Of a stretch of DNA of 64,000 nucleotides, positions 55,090 through 64,000 are shown in pieces. Each line of letters opens with the position of its first letter. Position 1 is the stretch's first letter. The DNA is from Rana temporaria (Eukaryota; Chordata; Amphibia; Anura; Ranidae). The DNA lies in contig NC_053494.1 of the NCBI RefSeq assembly GCF_905171775.1, positions 135,534,997 to 135,598,996 of the forward strand. The letters run 5' to 3'. The notes under the pieces are model-generated. The model made no database searches, was not told where the DNA came from, and saw only the letters and a program-made list of their open reading frames with translations. Made by a program: the position numbers and the translations under genes.

Positions 55090-55709
55090 GTGTGTGATGG
55101 CATGGCATAGTGGTGACAATTGCTGGGCACAGTGGTGACAATTGATGGCACAGTGGTAACAATTGATGGCACAGTGGCTGCGTTTGATAGCATGGCACAG
55201 TGGCTGCGTTTGATGGCACAGTGGCTGCGTTTGGCATGGCACAGTGGTGACAATTGATGGGCACAGTGGTGACAATTGATGGGCACAGTGGTGACAATTG
55301 ATGGCACAGTGGCGACAATTGATGGCACAGTGGTGACAATAGGCACAGTGGCGACAATTGATGGCACATTGGCTGCATTTGATGGCATGGCACAGTGGTG
55401 AAAATTGATGGGCACAGTGGCGATAAATGATGGCACAGTGGCTGCGTTTGATGGCATGGCACAGTGGCGACAATCGATGGAACAGTGGCAACAATTGATG
55501 GCACAGTGGTCACAATTGATGGCACAGGGGCTGCATTTAATGGGCACAGTGGCTACATTTGATGGGCACAGTGGCTGCCTTTGATGGGCACAGTGGTTGC
55601 AATTGATGGGCACAGTAGCTGCGTTTGATGGGCACAGTGAGGCTGCAATTGTTTTGTTTTTTTCTTTGTTTGCGCCCCCCCAAAAAAAATTGAGGACCAG
55701 CCACCACTG
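55090..55709 (-). mobile_element. hAT-like element with expanded internal minisatellite (left end missing)
   Basis: The right terminus 'ccagccaccactg' ends at 55709, preceded by 'tttgtttgcgccccccc', the mirror of the left end at 5660. Between 55100 and 55640 lie about 25 units of 'cacagtggtgacaattgatggg' and 'gcacagtggctgcgtttgatgg'. The same unit occurs in the copies at 5660-6195 and 62403-62606. ORFs of 147-270 codons on the minus strand cross it and are repeat by-products. Confidence 0.75.
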
Positions 55710-55720
55710 AAAGGAACACT

Positions 55721-56738
55721 GGGGTGGATTCAGGTACGAATTGCGCCCTCTTGCGGAGGCGCAGCGTACCGTTTTAACGCTGCGCCTCCGTAAATTACCT
55801 GCGCTACGCTTCATTCATGAAGCAGTAGCTACGTAATTTGCGCGGGTGCTCCTTAAAACTGCCCGGTGTAAGGGCGCATAATTTAAATGATCCCGTAGGG
55901 GGCGTGGATCATTTAAATTAGGCGCGTTCCTGTGCCGAACGTAGTGCGCATGCTCTGTCGAGAAACGTTCCCGACGTGTATTGCGGCAAATGACGTCGCA
56001 AGGACGTCATTTGCTTCAACGTGAACGTAAATGGCGTCCATCGCCATTCACGATTCACTTACGCAAACAACGTAATTTTCAAACATCGCGACGCGGGAAC
56101 GACGGGTATACTTAGCATTGGCTGCCCCTGCTAATAGCAGGAGCAGCCTTACGCAGAACCTGACGAACGTAAACGACGTAAAATACGTACGTAGGGCGCG
56201 CGTACGGTTGTGAATCGGCGTTAGCATGCAATTTGCATACTCTACGCTGACCACTACGGGAACGCCACCTAGCGGCCATCGTAAGAATGCAGCCTACGAT
56301 ACGACGGCATAAGAGCCTTATGCCAGTTATATCTTAGGCTGCAGTCGGCGTGAGGCCTCGTACACACGACAGAGATTCTCGGCAGAATTCGCCGAGAAAC
56401 TCGGTCAAAACCCGGATTCTGCCGAGAATCTCTGTCGTCTGTACAGTTTTGGCTCGATGGAGCCGCCGAGGAGCTCGACGAGAAAATAGAGAACATGTTC
56501 TCTATTTTCTCGTTGGCCGCGTTGTTCTATAGGAGAAGGCGGCCCGCCGAGCTCTTCGGCGGCTTCATCCCAAAACGAGACGAGGAACTCGACGTGCCAA
56601 GCACGTCGAGTTTCTCTGTCGTGTGTACGAGGCCTGACAAGCTTTCTGAATACAGAAAAGTCGTTACGCTGGCGCAACTAAGCAATTGCGCTGCGTAACT
56701 ATGGTTACGCAGACGCAATTGCTTACTGAATCCACCCC
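55721..56738. mobile_element. 'GGGGTGGATTCAG' MITE with a nested MITE
   Basis: Ends 'ggggtggattcag' (55721) and 'ctgaatccacccc' (to 56738) are perfect 13-bp inverted repeats. Subterminal 'acgaattgcgcc' and 'gcgcaattgc' also pair. It is related in style to 39842-40569. A Harbinger-type MITE is inserted at 56354-56634. Confidence 0.75.
56354..56634. mobile_element. Harbinger-type MITE nested in the preceding element
   Basis: Ends 'ggcctcgtacacacgacagag' shortened, and 'ctctgtcgtgtgtacgaggcc', are inverted over about 20 bp. TGA flanks at 56351-56353 and 56635-56637. Inner arms pair 'gagaacatgttctc' and 'ctcgacg' motifs. Confidence 0.8.
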
Positions 56739-57570
56739 AATGGTTTTTAAGTTTAGCATATTTATAGAGGCAGCATTTTAATCTAATATATATTTATGTC
56801 TGCCTTACAATAGGACTCTTCAGTAAAATGTATACACATTTTTCCATTGCTTGTAGAAAGCTTCCTTAACCACTTCCTGGCCAGCGTATTGTAATATGAC
56901 GTCCGCAGAAACCTCTCATCCCTCCGGGCGGACGTCATATGACTTCCGGGGATTCCCGGCCGTCTAGGGGGCACACGCACGCACCCGCCTGCATTGTTTG
57001 GGACCCGGTGCGCAAGCCTGGCAGCCGCGATGACCGCAGGGCACCCACGATTGCCCGCAATCATGGCAGAACCATAGTTCTTTGTGTGATAACACACAGA
57101 TCCATGTTCTGTCAGAGGTGAGGAGACCGATGTGTGTTCCCAGTACAGAAGAACACAGATCGGTCTCTTCCCCTTGTGAGTCCCCTCCCCCTACAGTTAG
57201 AATCACCCACTAGGGAACACATTTAACCCCTTCCTCGCCCCCTAGTGTTAACCCCTTTCCTGCCAGTCACATTTACACAGTAATCCGTTCAGTTTTATAG
57301 CACTAATCGCTGTATAAATGTGAATAGTCCCAAAAAAACTGTCAAAAGTGTCCGATATGTCCGTTGCAATGTCACGGTCACAATAAAAATCATAGATCGC
57401 CATCATTCCTAGTAAAAAAAAAAAATGCCATAATTCTATGCCCTATTTTGTATTTTTTTTTAACAAAAATATGTAGAATAATGCATATCGGCCTAAACTG
57501 AGGAAAAAAAACATATTTTTTTCTTTTAAAATTGTGATATTTATTAAATCAAAAAGTAAAAAATATAGGG

Positions 57571-60037
57571 CCAGATCCACAAAAACCTGACGTAACTTAA
57601 AAAATCCAATTTAAGTTACACTGCCTTAAAGTTTCTACCTAAGTGCCTGATCCACAAAGCACTTATCTAGAAATTTCAGGCTGTGTAACTAAAATTCCGC
57701 CGGCGCAAGGCGTTCCTATTCAAATGGGGCGAGTCCCATTTAAATGAGGCGCGCTCCCGCGCCGGCCGTACTGCGCATGCGCGCCGGCCGTACTGCGCAT
57801 GCGCGAAGTTACGTTACGCCGAGTTTTGAGGATCGCGACGGCTTAAAGTTGCGTCGGGGATAAAAAAAATGACAGCGGCATGCATTCCTGAGGGAGAACT
57901 CCATGCCCATTTTCAAAGAAAAAAACGGCATGGGTTCCCCCCCCAGGAGCATACCAGGCCCTTAGGTCTGGCATGGGTTGTAAGGAGACCCCCCCACGCC
58001 GAAAAATTGACGTAGGGGGTCCCCCTACAATCCATACCAGACCCGTATCCAAAGCACGCTACCCGGCCGGCCAGGAAGGGAGTGGGGACGAGCGAGCGCC
58101 CCCCCCCCTCCTGAGCCGTGCCAGGCCGCGTGCCCTCAACATGGGGGGGTTGGGTGCTCTGGGGCAGGGGGGCGCACTGCGGGCCCCCCCACCCCAGAGC
58201 ACCCTGTCCCCATGTCGATGAGGACAGGACCTCTTCCCGACAACCCTTGCCATTGGTTGTCGGGGTCTGCGGGCGGAGGCTTATCGGAATCTGGGAGTCC
58301 CCTTTAATAAGGGGGCCCCCAGATACCGGCCCCCCACCCTAAGTGAATGGATATGGGGTACATCGTACCCCTATCCATTCACCTGGAGGCAAAAAGTAAA
58401 ATTTAGTAAACACACAACACAAGGCTTTTTAAAATATTTTATTATTCTGCTCCGGACGCCCCCCCTGTCTTCGTTATTAGCTCAATTACCAGGGGGGGCT
58501 TCTTCTTCCGCTCTCCGGGGGTCTTCTCCGCTCTCCGGGGGGGGTTTCTTCTCCGCTCTCCGGGGGGGGGCTTCTCCGGACTCCGGGGGGCTTCTTCCAT
58601 CTTCTCCCCTCTTCCGCTCTTGACTCGGCGAACCCCGGTTCTTCTGCAGCTCTCCGGTGCCTTCTTCTTCAGCGCTGGCTGCCTGCTATGTTTGTGTGTT
58701 AGCTCGATTTCAAACAGGCAGCCGGCGCGGTCTTCTGTGACGCCAGGGTCTTCTGTTCTTCCGATGTTGCCTCGTCGCCTGTTGTCGCTGTAATGATGGA
58801 AGCGCGCCTTGCATCCCATTTATATAGGCATCACCGTCCCATCATGCTCCGGTAGGTACCCACGTGGTGGGTGCACGTGGGTAGGCACCCACCACGTGGG
58901 TACCTACCGGAGCATGATGGGACGGTGATGCCTATATAAATGTGATGCAAGGCGCGCTTCCATCATTACAGCGACAACAGGCGACGAGGCAACATCGGAA
59001 GAACAGAAGACCCTGGCGTCACAGAAGACCGCGCCGGCTGCCTGTTTGAAATCGAGCTAACACACAAACATAGCAGGCAGCCAGCGATGAAGAAGAAGGC
59101 ACCGGAGAGCTGCAGAAGAACCGGGGTTCGCCGAGTCAAGAGCGGAAGAGGGGAGAAGATGGAAGAAGCCCCCCGGAGTCCGGAGAAGCCCCCCCGGAGT
59201 CCGGAGAAGACCCCCGGAGAGCGGAAGACCCCCGGAGAGTGGAAGAAGAAGCCCCCCCTGGTAAAAGAGCTAATAACGAAGACAGGGGGGGCGTCCGGAG
59301 CAGAATAATAAAATATTTTAAAAAGCCTTGTGTTGTGTGTTTATTAACTTTTACTTTTTGCCTCCAGGTGAATGGATAGGGGTACGATGTACCCCATATC
59401 CATTCACTTAGGGTGGGGGGCCGGTATCTGGGGGCCCCCTTATTAAAGGGGACTCCCAGATTCCGATAAGCCCCCGCCCGCATACCCCGACAACCAATGG
59501 CAAGGGTTGTCGGGAAGAGGTCCTGTCCTCATCAACATGGGGACAGGGTGCTCTGGGGTGGGGGGGCCCGCAGTGCGCCCCCCTGCCCCAGAGCACCCAA
59601 CCCCCCCATGTTGAGGGCACGCGGCCTGGCACGGCTCAGGAGGGGGGGGGGGCGCTCGCTCGTCCCCACTCCCTTCCTGGCTGGCCGGGTAGCGTGCTTT
59701 GGATACGGGTCTGGTATGGATTGTAGGGGGACCCCCTACGTCAATTTTTCGGCGTAGGGGGGGTCCCCTTACAACCCATACCAGACCTAAGGGCCTGGTA
59801 TGCTCCTGGGGGGGAACCCATGCCGGTTTTGTTTTTTACAAATTGACGTGGAGTTCTCCCTCGGGAAAGCATACCAAATGCCGTCGCTGGAATGGGCCTT
59901 TACAAGGTGTGACTAACTTTACACTTTGTAAAACGAGCCCTAATTTTACACTTGCAAAATAACACTTACGGCGCAAAAAGGAAGCTAGAAAGCTTTGTGG
60001 ATCGCCTTAAGTGCTAATTTGCATACTAGCAACGGCA
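57571..60037. mobile_element. 'GGGCCAGATCCAC' element carrying a 2-kb foldback
   Basis: Left end 'gggccagatccacaaa'; on the right 'ctttgtggatc' is visible near 59992-60004, but the extreme terminus is altered, with about 35 bp of extra sequence before the host repeat resumes. TSD not established. The centre is occupied by the foldback at 57868-59880. Confidence 0.55.
57868..59880. repeat. 2-kb foldback, arms about 1 kb, loop 10 nt
   Basis: The left arm runs to 58874 and the right arm from 58885, with 'acgtgggtag' as loop. Matching landmarks: 'gcatgggttc' and 'gaacccatgcc', 'gacgtagggggtcccc' and its complement, 'cggccaggaagggagtgggg' and its complement, 'tcaccgtcccatcatgctcc' and its complement. 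Differences between arms are few, mainly in homopolymer C/G runs and at a short gap near 58540/59210. A related single arm fragment occurs at 63766-64000. ORFs of 70-125 codons in the arms are mirror images and Pro/Arg-rich; I do not call them genes. Confidence 0.85.
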
Positions 60038-60284
60038 TTTCGACTCGAGTGTTTATTTCAAAATTGTCGCTCCTTTTGTTTATAGCGCAAAAAATAAAAA
60101 CCGTAGAGGTGATCAATTACCACCAAACGAAAGCTCTATTTGTGGGGGAAAAAAAACATAACTATTTTATTTAGGTACAGTGTTGCATGACCGCGCAATT
60201 GTCATTCAAAGTGCGACAGCGCTGAAAACTAAAAATTGGTCCCGGCAGGAAGGGCGTGAAAATGCCATGTATTGAAGTGGTTAA

Positions 60285-60691
60285 ACAAAACCGGAGTTTC
60301 GCTTTAAACATTCCAGTTGTAAACTTCCCATGTGTCATTTTGTTTGTGTTCATGTTAGGCAGATCTCTCCCATTCACTGGGGGGGGGGTTTAGGCTGAAG
60401 GCCATGTCCTCTTCTATTAGCAGGCTAGGGCAGAGATACTGAATGTGTGGTACTGAGGGTCTTATTTGTATAGGTCAAAGTTAGAAATATTGCTTCAAGC
60501 CAAGAGGAAACAAAAAGGGCAATAAAGACTTATGTCTATCACAAGTAAACACAGTAATCCCCGGATGCTCCCAAGCCTTGTCATAACAGACCTTTTTCAA
60601 TGTTTTTTAGCTGTCCTGTACCCAAAGTCTTACAGATATTTTGCTCTATAACTGGATATGGAAAAATGAGATAAATGAAATACTGCAAGGC
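60285..60691. other. Unassigned sequence
   Basis: Nothing recognisable. Confidence 0.35.
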
Positions 60692-60694
60692 TAA

Positions 60695-61138
60695 GGCCCC
60701 ATACACGCGGGAGGATTTATCCGCGGATACGGTCCAGCGGACCGTTTCCGCGGATAAATCCTCTCGAGGATTTCAGCAGATTTTAATGCGATGGAGTGTA
60801 CTCACCATCGCATTGAAATCCGCGCCGAAATCCGTGCGCGACGCTGTCATATAAGGAATTCCACGCATGCGTCGAATCATTACGACGCATGCGGGGGATC
60901 CCTTCGGACGGATGGATCCGGTGAGTCTATACAGACCAGCGGATCCATCCGTTGGGATGGACTCCAGCAGATGGATATGTTCTGCATGTCAGCGAATATT
61001 CGATCTGCTGGAATCCATCCCAGGGGAGATATATCCGCGGAAACAGATCCGCTGGCGTGTACACACCATAGGATCTATCCGCTGAAACCCATTTGCTGGG
61101 ATTTATCTGCGGATGGATTCTATGGTGTGTACGGGGCC
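60695..61138. mobile_element. Harbinger-type MITE
   Basis: Ends 'ggccccatacacgcggg' and 'tggtgtgtacggggcc', flanks taa (60692-60694) and tca (61139-61141). Interior of inverted 'ggatttatccgcgga' and 'gatggatccg' motifs, similar to 15720-16178. Confidence 0.65.
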
Positions 61139-61141
61139 TCA

Positions 61142-61586
61142 GTGAATGTGGGATTCCAAACGATCTTTACCAATTTAGCTAAGACCTGTGATTTCCTGTG
61201 ATTTTGCTTGATTTTATGGACTTTCAATAAATTATTTTGATTTTACTTTTGGATGTGCCGCCATTCTTCTTTGTTCTCAGAATGCTTTGCATTTTCTGAA
61301 TGGATGCAAAGCATTCTCTGATTGGACAAGGTCAAAAGTTTGTGTTCATTCAGAAAATTCAAAGCATTCTCTCAATGGCACCTGTGCTGAACGGGCAACC
61401 ACCTTTGTTCAGAATGTAGCAGGCCAGTTGTTCAGCCTGGGACCTAGAAGCAAGTGGAGATCACTGGAGTAGCTGCATCTATGTCAGTAATTTCCAGCTT
61501 CCGGGGCACTTGGCGAGATATATTATATGAATTGTCACAATGACATTGGACCAATGTAACTATGTATCCACAACTCAAATTCTACT
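61142..61586. other. Unassigned sequence with local repeats
   Basis: 'tgcaaagcattctctgattgg' and 'tcaaagcattctctcaatgg' repeat near 61305-61380; otherwise no feature. Confidence 0.4.
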
Positions 61587-61590
61587 TTAA

Positions 61591-62054
61591 AGGAGAAGTA
61601 TATCCAAAGCTTGATTGGCTGTACTTCTCCCGTGGATCACAGGAGTGCAGCTCGTTCTGCACTCCTGTGACTTGTTTTCAGCAGACAACGGGCTGAGGCC
61701 TGCTGTCAGCTGACGACACAGAGCCGGTCCAGGCTCGGGAAAGATTGCAATCATATGGCTGGGATTTGCCCACATGCCTATATTGGCACCTGGCTCAGCC
61801 TCTCATGGAACCACTAAGAGCGTGAGCTGGCCACTTCCGCCCTCTCCACAGCCCAGCGCTCCAGTGAGTGAGGGGGAGCAGAGCAGACAGTACCAGCTTT
61901 CTGCTCAGGGAGCCTTGAGAATCAAACAATCAGTGGTGTTTGATCACTCGCTTCTCAACTTTGGAGCAGGGGACAGGTGCAGCATCGGACCAATGCTGAA
62001 TCCACCTAGGTAAGTAGAATTCTTGAAAAAAATAACAATTCCCATACTTCTCTT
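61591..62054. mobile_element. TTAA-flanked MITE, T2-like (TTAAAGGAG)
   Basis: TTAA at 61587-61590 and 62055-62058. Left 'aggagaagtat' pairs with right 'atacttctct'. A central 'agtgcagctcgttctgcact' hairpin is near 61647. TTAAAGGRR ends are the hallmark of Xenopus T2-family MITEs (Kolobok). Confidence 0.7.
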
Positions 62055-62058
62055 TTAA

Positions 62059-62402
62059 GATAAAGCAATATGTACACATATTGAGTTCTTCAAGGACAAA
62101 CCAGGCTTTTATTAGTGGCATTGCCTTGAAAAAAAAATTCTGTTTCAATAACTTTTTATTGAACATGTTTTATATAATCTGGTACAAAAGCATATATACA
62201 CTTCCATCGTACAAGAGTACACATCTTGACATGAAGTACAAAATGAAAGCATAGATATAAGTACATCTATTTGCTGCATAGAATTGTATTGTATGTAACC
62301 CCAGTTGCCACAAAAGTGATGGGCGATCCTTTTGGAGGAGGCTTTATCTGTTCTAGTTATCTTTGGGGGCCTGGAGGCAATTGAGGTAACTTACTTATCA
62401 GG
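62059..62402. other. Unassigned sequence
   Basis: A-run at 62127-62135; nothing else recognised. Confidence 0.35.
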
Positions 62403-62606
62403 CAGTGGCGGTGCGTCCATAAAGGGCGCAGGAGCGCCCCCCCCCCTCTCTCCTGCACTTGTCAATCATCAATAGATAGATTCATGCATTGCAATTTATG
62501 GGTACAGTGACTGTGTTTGATGGGCACAGTGGCTACGCTTGATTTTTATTTTATTTTTTTCAGTTTGTTTGCACCCCTCAACAAATTTGAACACCAGCTA
62601 CCACTG
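62403..62606. mobile_element. Short hAT-like element with two minisatellite units
   Basis: Ends 'cagtggcggtgcgtcc' and 'agctaccactg'; flanks ttatcagg and ctatcaag match at 6 of 8 positions. Inside are 'ggcgcaggagcgcccccc' and two units of the 'gggcacagtggctacg' motif, then 'tttgtttgcacccctc'. Same family as 5660-6195 and 55090-55709. Confidence 0.65.
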
Positions 62607-62696
62607 CTATCAAGAGGCCCAAAACCGGAAAAAAAAAAGTCACTATTTAAACAGATTAAAAAAAATCTACTTTGCTCAGTGTATTGAATAGTGTAA

Positions 62697-62904
62697 TGCC
62701 TCGTACACACGGCCAGACTTTCCGAGAGGAAAGACGGGCTTTTTTTCTGGCAAAGTCCGGCCGTGTGTAGCCTCCATCTGACTTTTTTGTCGGAAGTCTG
62801 ATGGACCTCAGATAGAGAACTTGTTCCCTTTCTTTCCGTCGGACTTCCAATGAACTCACGGCGGACTTTTCCACAATCAAAAGTCCGACCGTGTGTACAA
62901 GGCA
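62697..62904. mobile_element. Harbinger-type MITE
   Basis: Ends 'tgcctcgtacacacggcc' and 'gaccgtgtgtacaaggca'; flanks taa and tag. Arms pair 'actttccgagaggaaag' and 'agtccgacc' motifs. Confidence 0.7.
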
Positions 62905-62907
62905 TAG

Positions 62908-63432
62908 CTGTACTGTAGGTGAAAAGTATAATTCGCCCTGTGCCTCTGAGATTATGACCTTGGTAAAAAGCAATGCAAAGTTTTTTTTACAACAAAAAGG
63001 GGCTTTTTTTTAATTATATTGATGTTTAATAAACAAAAGTAATAAAAAAAAAAACACTTAAAATATAAGAAGTTAAACAAGAAAATACAACTATATAAGA
63101 AAACAGCAGAAAAAAGTAGGAAGACATTTCATTTAAAAATGTAACCCTTTGATCTGCATATAAAAGAAACACAGTTAATAGAATGTAACAAATAATTTAT
63201 TTTAGATTCAACTTTGTACTGCAGAAATGCTAGTAGGGAGCAGATTGTTTGCTTTTTCTTGCTTACTTGACAGGAGAAAAGCAACATTATAAATAGGGAT
63301 GGGGGAACGGTTTGGACTGAGCATAAGTTAGGCCCGAACATTGCTCCTTTGGGTGTTCTCTGAACACCCACATTTTCTGTGCGCTGGCTGAACGCGTCCT
63401 CAACAACAAATGAGTCACCCAATCAATACTTA
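62908..63432. other. Unassigned sequence
   Basis: A/T-rich runs near 62980-63060 and no credible gene. Confidence 0.35.
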
Positions 63433-63765
63433 GGCAGCACAGTGGTGTAGTGGTTAGCACTTTCACCTAGCAGCAAAAGGGTCGCTGGTTCAAATCCCGA
63501 CCACGACACCATCTGCCTGGGGTTTGCACGCTCTCCATGTGTCTGTGTGGGTTTCCTCTGGGTACTCCGGTTTCCTCCCACACTCCAAAGACATGCTGGT
63601 AGGATAATTGGATCCTGTCCAAATTGGCCCAGTATATATGTGTGTCCCAAGTGTGTCGAGATCCTACGGGGTAAATGACCACACCAGTCAGGAAGACACT
63701 GGCTGCAAATAGTGCCTAGAGGCTATTCAGTTCGCATGTGTAGCGCTATACAAGTCATTCATTCA
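63433..63765 (+). mobile_element. tRNA-derived V-SINE
   Basis: The head has a box A-like 'agtggttagcac' and box B 'ggttcaaatcc' (63487-63497). The conserved central domain includes 'tttgcacgctctccatgtgt' and 'gggtttcctctgggtactcc' followed by 'ccaaagacatgctgg'. The tail 'tagcgctatacaagt' precedes 'cattcattcag'. Transcription by Pol III and mobilisation by a LINE in trans are known for V-SINEs. No clear TSD seen. Not a functional tRNA gene. Confidence 0.85.
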
Positions 63766-64000
63766 GACCCTTTGGGTCAGGTATGGATTTTTAGGGGAAC
63801 CCTTTGCCAATAAAAAAAAAAAACTAGATCCTTGTCAGGCCAGGAAATGAGGGGGGTGAGCAAACCATACCAGGCCACATGCTCCCAGCGGTTGTGGGGG
63901 TCTGCGGGTGGGGGGCATTCAGTCACGGGCGGAGCATTGTGTCCAGTGGTGCGATGGCATTGTGATTGACAATGGATCTACATTTTTACTTTTTGCTATA
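63766..64000 (+). repeat. Single-arm fragment of the foldback family
   Basis: Ordered matches to the foldback at 57868-59880: 'gggtcaggtatggat', 'ggggaacccttt', 'ggccaggaaatgaggggggtg', 'accataccaggccacatgc' and 'ggttgtgggggtctgcgggtgg'. The window ends within it. Confidence 0.6.

Larger units (their letters stand above)
56870..60280. mobile_element. TTAA element split by a foldback-bearing insertion
   Basis: TTAA at 56866-56869 and 60281-60284. Left part (56870-57568) and right part (about 60038-60280) together match the copy at 51951-52889. The sequence 'aaaaagtaaaaaatat' at the left junction and 'gtttatttcaaaattg' at the right are contiguous in that copy. The inserted part is 57571 to about 60037. 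Confidence 0.75.

Noticed and set aside
53877..55640. CRISPR-like repeat array
   Set aside because: Units are contiguous with no unique spacers, and the context is eukaryotic transposon DNA.
55002..55814. 270-codon minus-strand ORF
   Set aside because: Periodic His/Cys/Pro repeats from the internal minisatellite of a hAT-like element.
58442..59308. Mirror ORFs in the foldback arms (Pro/Arg-rich)
   Set aside because: They are the same sequence read from the two inverted arms; no independent evidence of coding.
63433..63510. Possible tRNA gene
   Set aside because: Box A and B are present but the sequence continues into a V-SINE central domain and tail, and no cloverleaf acceptor pairing is evident.

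Overview
This is vertebrate intergenic DNA, most probably from a frog (a ranoid/ranid is my best guess, not proven). I see no host gene, operon, CRISPR array, or functional tRNA/rRNA gene. The window is a dense stack of transposable elements. The amphibian assignment rests on inference from several features: TTAA-flanked inverted-repeat MITEs resembling the Xenopus T2/Kolobok group, L1-clade LINEs with poly(A) tails, hAT and PIF/Harbinger remnants, and a V-SINE. In most cases the boundaries were fixed by reading matching target-site duplications (TSDs) on both sides.

Layout. 1-226: right end of a TTAA-flanked repeat. 227-4212: mostly unrecognised DNA, with a tandem duplication, a 47-bp minisatellite and a 202-bp hAT-like MITE. 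4221-15523: an 11.3-kb hAT-like insertion (8-bp TSD aatcatag) holding a solo LTR, minisatellites, a small hAT-like element, and a second hAT-like insertion at 6902-15488 (8-bp TSD ggttcccc). That second insertion holds a CCGG-flanked inverted-repeat MITE, a young L1 with an uninterrupted 1282-codon ORF2 (8364-12212, minus strand), a perfect 91-bp-arm palindrome and several MITEs. 15720-21626: Harbinger-type and TTAA-type MITEs in unremarkable DNA. 21753 to about 34725: a broken PIF/Harbinger transposon split by a full-length L1 (23013-34049, 15-bp TSD), which is itself split by a young non-autonomous LTR retrotransposon (24318-27628, LTRs with no difference seen, 5-bp TSD). 34933-45931: a TA-flanked repeat, two MITEs of a 'GGCCCGGATTC' group, hammerhead-like motifs and quiet DNA. 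45948-47120: an inverted-duplication retroposon with a 16-bp TSD. 48304-53876: TTAA elements, a hAT MITE, Tc1 debris. 53877-55709: two large minisatellites and a Tc1 end. 55721-60280: nested MITEs around a 2-kb foldback with about 1-kb arms and a 10-nt loop. 60695-64000: further MITEs, a V-SINE and another piece of the foldback family.

Functionally, the only plausibly intact protein-coding units are the L1 ORF2 (endonuclease plus reverse transcriptase) and the 555-codon repeat-bearing ORF of the pol-less LTR element. The Harbinger transposase, L1 ORF1 and second L1 ORF2 are broken. The most unusual objects are the multi-level nests with readable TSDs, the pol-less LTR element with a tRNA-Leu-type primer site, the 2-kb foldback, the inverted-duplication retroposon, and a hAT-like family carrying an expandable internal minisatellite.
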